Shown here: positions 63,022 through 64,000 of the stretch, one piece after another | Layout of the letters: each line of letters starts with the position of its first letter | Numbering within the stretch: the first letter of the stretch is position 1 | From: Micromonospora chokoriensis | Lineage (GTDB): Bacteria; Actinomycetota; Actinomycetes; Mycobacteriales; Micromonosporaceae | Reading direction: 5' to 3' | Assembly (NCBI RefSeq): GCF_000718555.1 | Contig: NZ_JOAN01000027.1 | Location: 1 to 64,000 of the forward strand | DNA: 64,000 nucleotides | Translations under genes and position numbers: made by a program | The notes under the pieces: generated by a model | The model's input: only the letters and a program-made list of their open reading frames with translations | Databases searched by the model: none | What the model was told of the DNA's origin: nothing

Positions 63022-63888
63022 ATGCGATCGAGGCAGGTCACTGTGCGTAAGGTCCTGAGTCGTGCCGTGGCGGTGCTGGCGGCGACCCTGATGGTCTCGC
63101 TGCTGCTGCCGGTCGCCCCGGCGTCCGCGCACGGCCAACTGGCGACCTCCACCCCGCTGACCGGCACCGTCGTGCGTGAGCCGCTGACTCAGCTGGCGTT
63201 GTACTTCACCGAGAAGCCGGCCGCCAACGCGCACTTCACCATCAGCGGGCCGAATGGGTCGCGAGTGGACAATGGCTGGTCCTTCGGTGAGCCGAAGCGG
63301 CTGGACAAGCCGGTCACGGAGTACTTCATGGTCAACGGTGTGTTCGAGCCACGGCTCTACCACACGGGTTTCCCGGCCATGGTTACCGTCGCGCACTGGC
63401 CGACGAAGGGCCGCTACACCGCCAGCTACCTCTCGGTGGCCTCGGACGGGGAGGCGGTGCGGGGCAACGTCACCTTCGACTACCAGGGGCCGGGCACGGC
63501 AGCGCCGGCCGGCTGGTCGGCGCCCACGGCGGGACCGGATCCGGCGCTTGTCGCCCAGGCCGAGAGCGAGGGCTCGACGAACCCCGCAGCCAGCGGCAGC
63601 CCGGTCGCCCCCACCGGCGCTCCGGCGAGCGAGCCGGCCGGCGCCACCGAGGAACAGAGCGACGGCGGGTTCCCGGCCTGGCTGATCCCGGCCCTGATCG
63701 TCGTCGTGGTCTCCGCGATCGTGCTGCTGGCGGCCCGCCGTCGACCCGCGGCGCGCGGAGCCTCCCCGGCGGGTCGCCGGCCCGCCGGCTCAGCGGGAAA
63801 GAACGGTGCCGCAGCCCGCAAGTCCACGAATCCGGCGCGGAAGACCGGCAATCGGGCCGGTGGTCCGGCGCGGCGCGGACGGCGCTAG
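63022..63888 (+). CDS. copC: CopC-domain copper-resistance protein, membrane-anchored
   Basis: About 288 residues. A signal peptide ends ASA before HGQLATSTPLTG, so the mature protein begins with His, the copper-binding N-terminal residue of CopC. The CopC domain (about 40-160) has LALYFTEKPAANAHFTISGP and ends GNVTFDYQG. An Ala/Pro linker leads to a transmembrane helix (WLIPALIVVVVSAIVLLAA) and a basic, Arg/Lys-rich tail. No CopD is fused. Start ATG 63022, or GTG 63043 with GAGG upstream. Divergent from the cupredoxin-like lipoprotein, 100 bp away. Confidence 0.85.
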   Translation: MRSRQVTVRKVLSRAVAVLAATLMVSLLLPVAPASAHGQLATSTPLTGTVVREPLTQLALYFTEKPAANAHFTISGPNGSRVDNGWSFGEPKRLDKPVTEYFMVNGVFEPRLYHTGFPAMVTVAHWPTKGRYTASYLSVASDGEAVRGNVTFDYQGPGTAAPAGWSAPTAGPDPALVAQAESEGSTNPAASGSPVAPTGAPASEPAGATEEQSDGGFPAWLIPALIVVVVSAIVLLAARRRPAARGASPAGRRPAGSAGKNGAAARKSTNPARKTGNRAGGPARRGRR

Positions 63889-64000
63889 GCGGCCGCAGTA
63901 TCCGGCATTTCGCGCGTACCGCCTCGAACTTTCGCACGGACATCGGAAACTTTTGATGTATCGAGGCGAAGCCATGGACAGTTCAATCGAAACCCCTTAA
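63889..64000. other. End of window, no feature seen
   Basis: About 110 bp after the CopC gene with lower GC content. No hairpin or credible reading frame is seen before the window ends. Confidence 0.4.

Overview
The window is high-GC DNA from an actinobacterium. GTG and TTG starts, DivIVA-type coiled coil, a Ser/Thr kinase, WYL and XRE regulators, choice-of-anchor A/DUF11 surface protein and intergenic palindromes of the GATCATGGAGTTGTGG type all suggest Micromonosporaceae (Micromonospora-like). The taxon is an inference. I see no rRNA, tRNA or CRISPR array.

Left chromosomal block (0-23.6 kb), densely coded: KDPG aldolase and sugar kinase; a secreted S1 protease; an LtrA-like membrane protein; a nucleosidase; an Hsp70/beta-propeller membrane fusion; an acetyltransferase; OmpA-like and helix-hairpin-helix membrane proteins. 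A seven-gene minus-strand operon (15687 down to 9976) follows in which most neighbours overlap by 4 bp: dehydrogenase, 6-pyruvoyltetrahydropterin-synthase-like protein lacking key residues, glycosyltransferase, methyltransferase, flippase-like membrane protein, GTP cyclohydrolase II and pyrimidine reductase. It looks like a dedicated GTP-derived (pterin- or pyrimidine-like) glycoconjugate pathway. A receptor-type Ser/Thr kinase is then divergent from a 1618-residue repetitive LPVTG surface protein.

Accessory block (23.8-50.5 kb), sparsely coded: many hypothetical genes, regulator/enzyme pairs (WYL-VOC, XRE-SDR, RidA-HxlR), a coupled two-gene GIY-YIG-like module, and many broken genes (frameshifted hypothetical protein, frameshifted DUF4913, IS256 and IS3 transposase scraps, several gene fragments). 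A degenerate composite repeat (modules A-B-C) recurs in one orientation between the genes at about 25.0, 27.5, 30.3, 33.3, 34.8, 39.2, 44.1 and 47.2 kb. The block is bracketed by copies of the 3' end of one XRE-cupin regulator gene: fragments at 23802-23866 and 48820-48928, and the intact gene at 50473-51072. This is what tandem integration at a gene 3' end would leave. An orphan argJ sits between the last two copies. No integrase gene is visible.

Right chromosomal block (50.5-64 kb), densely coded: XRE-cupin regulator divergent from a thioredoxin-reductase-like/methyltransferase fusion; DivIVA-like coiled-coil protein; methyltransferase; mercuric-reductase-like flavoprotein; an XRE regulator divergent from two small genes; acetyltransferase; nucleotidyltransferase; and a probable copper group (multi-pass membrane protein, cupredoxin-like lipoprotein, CopC).
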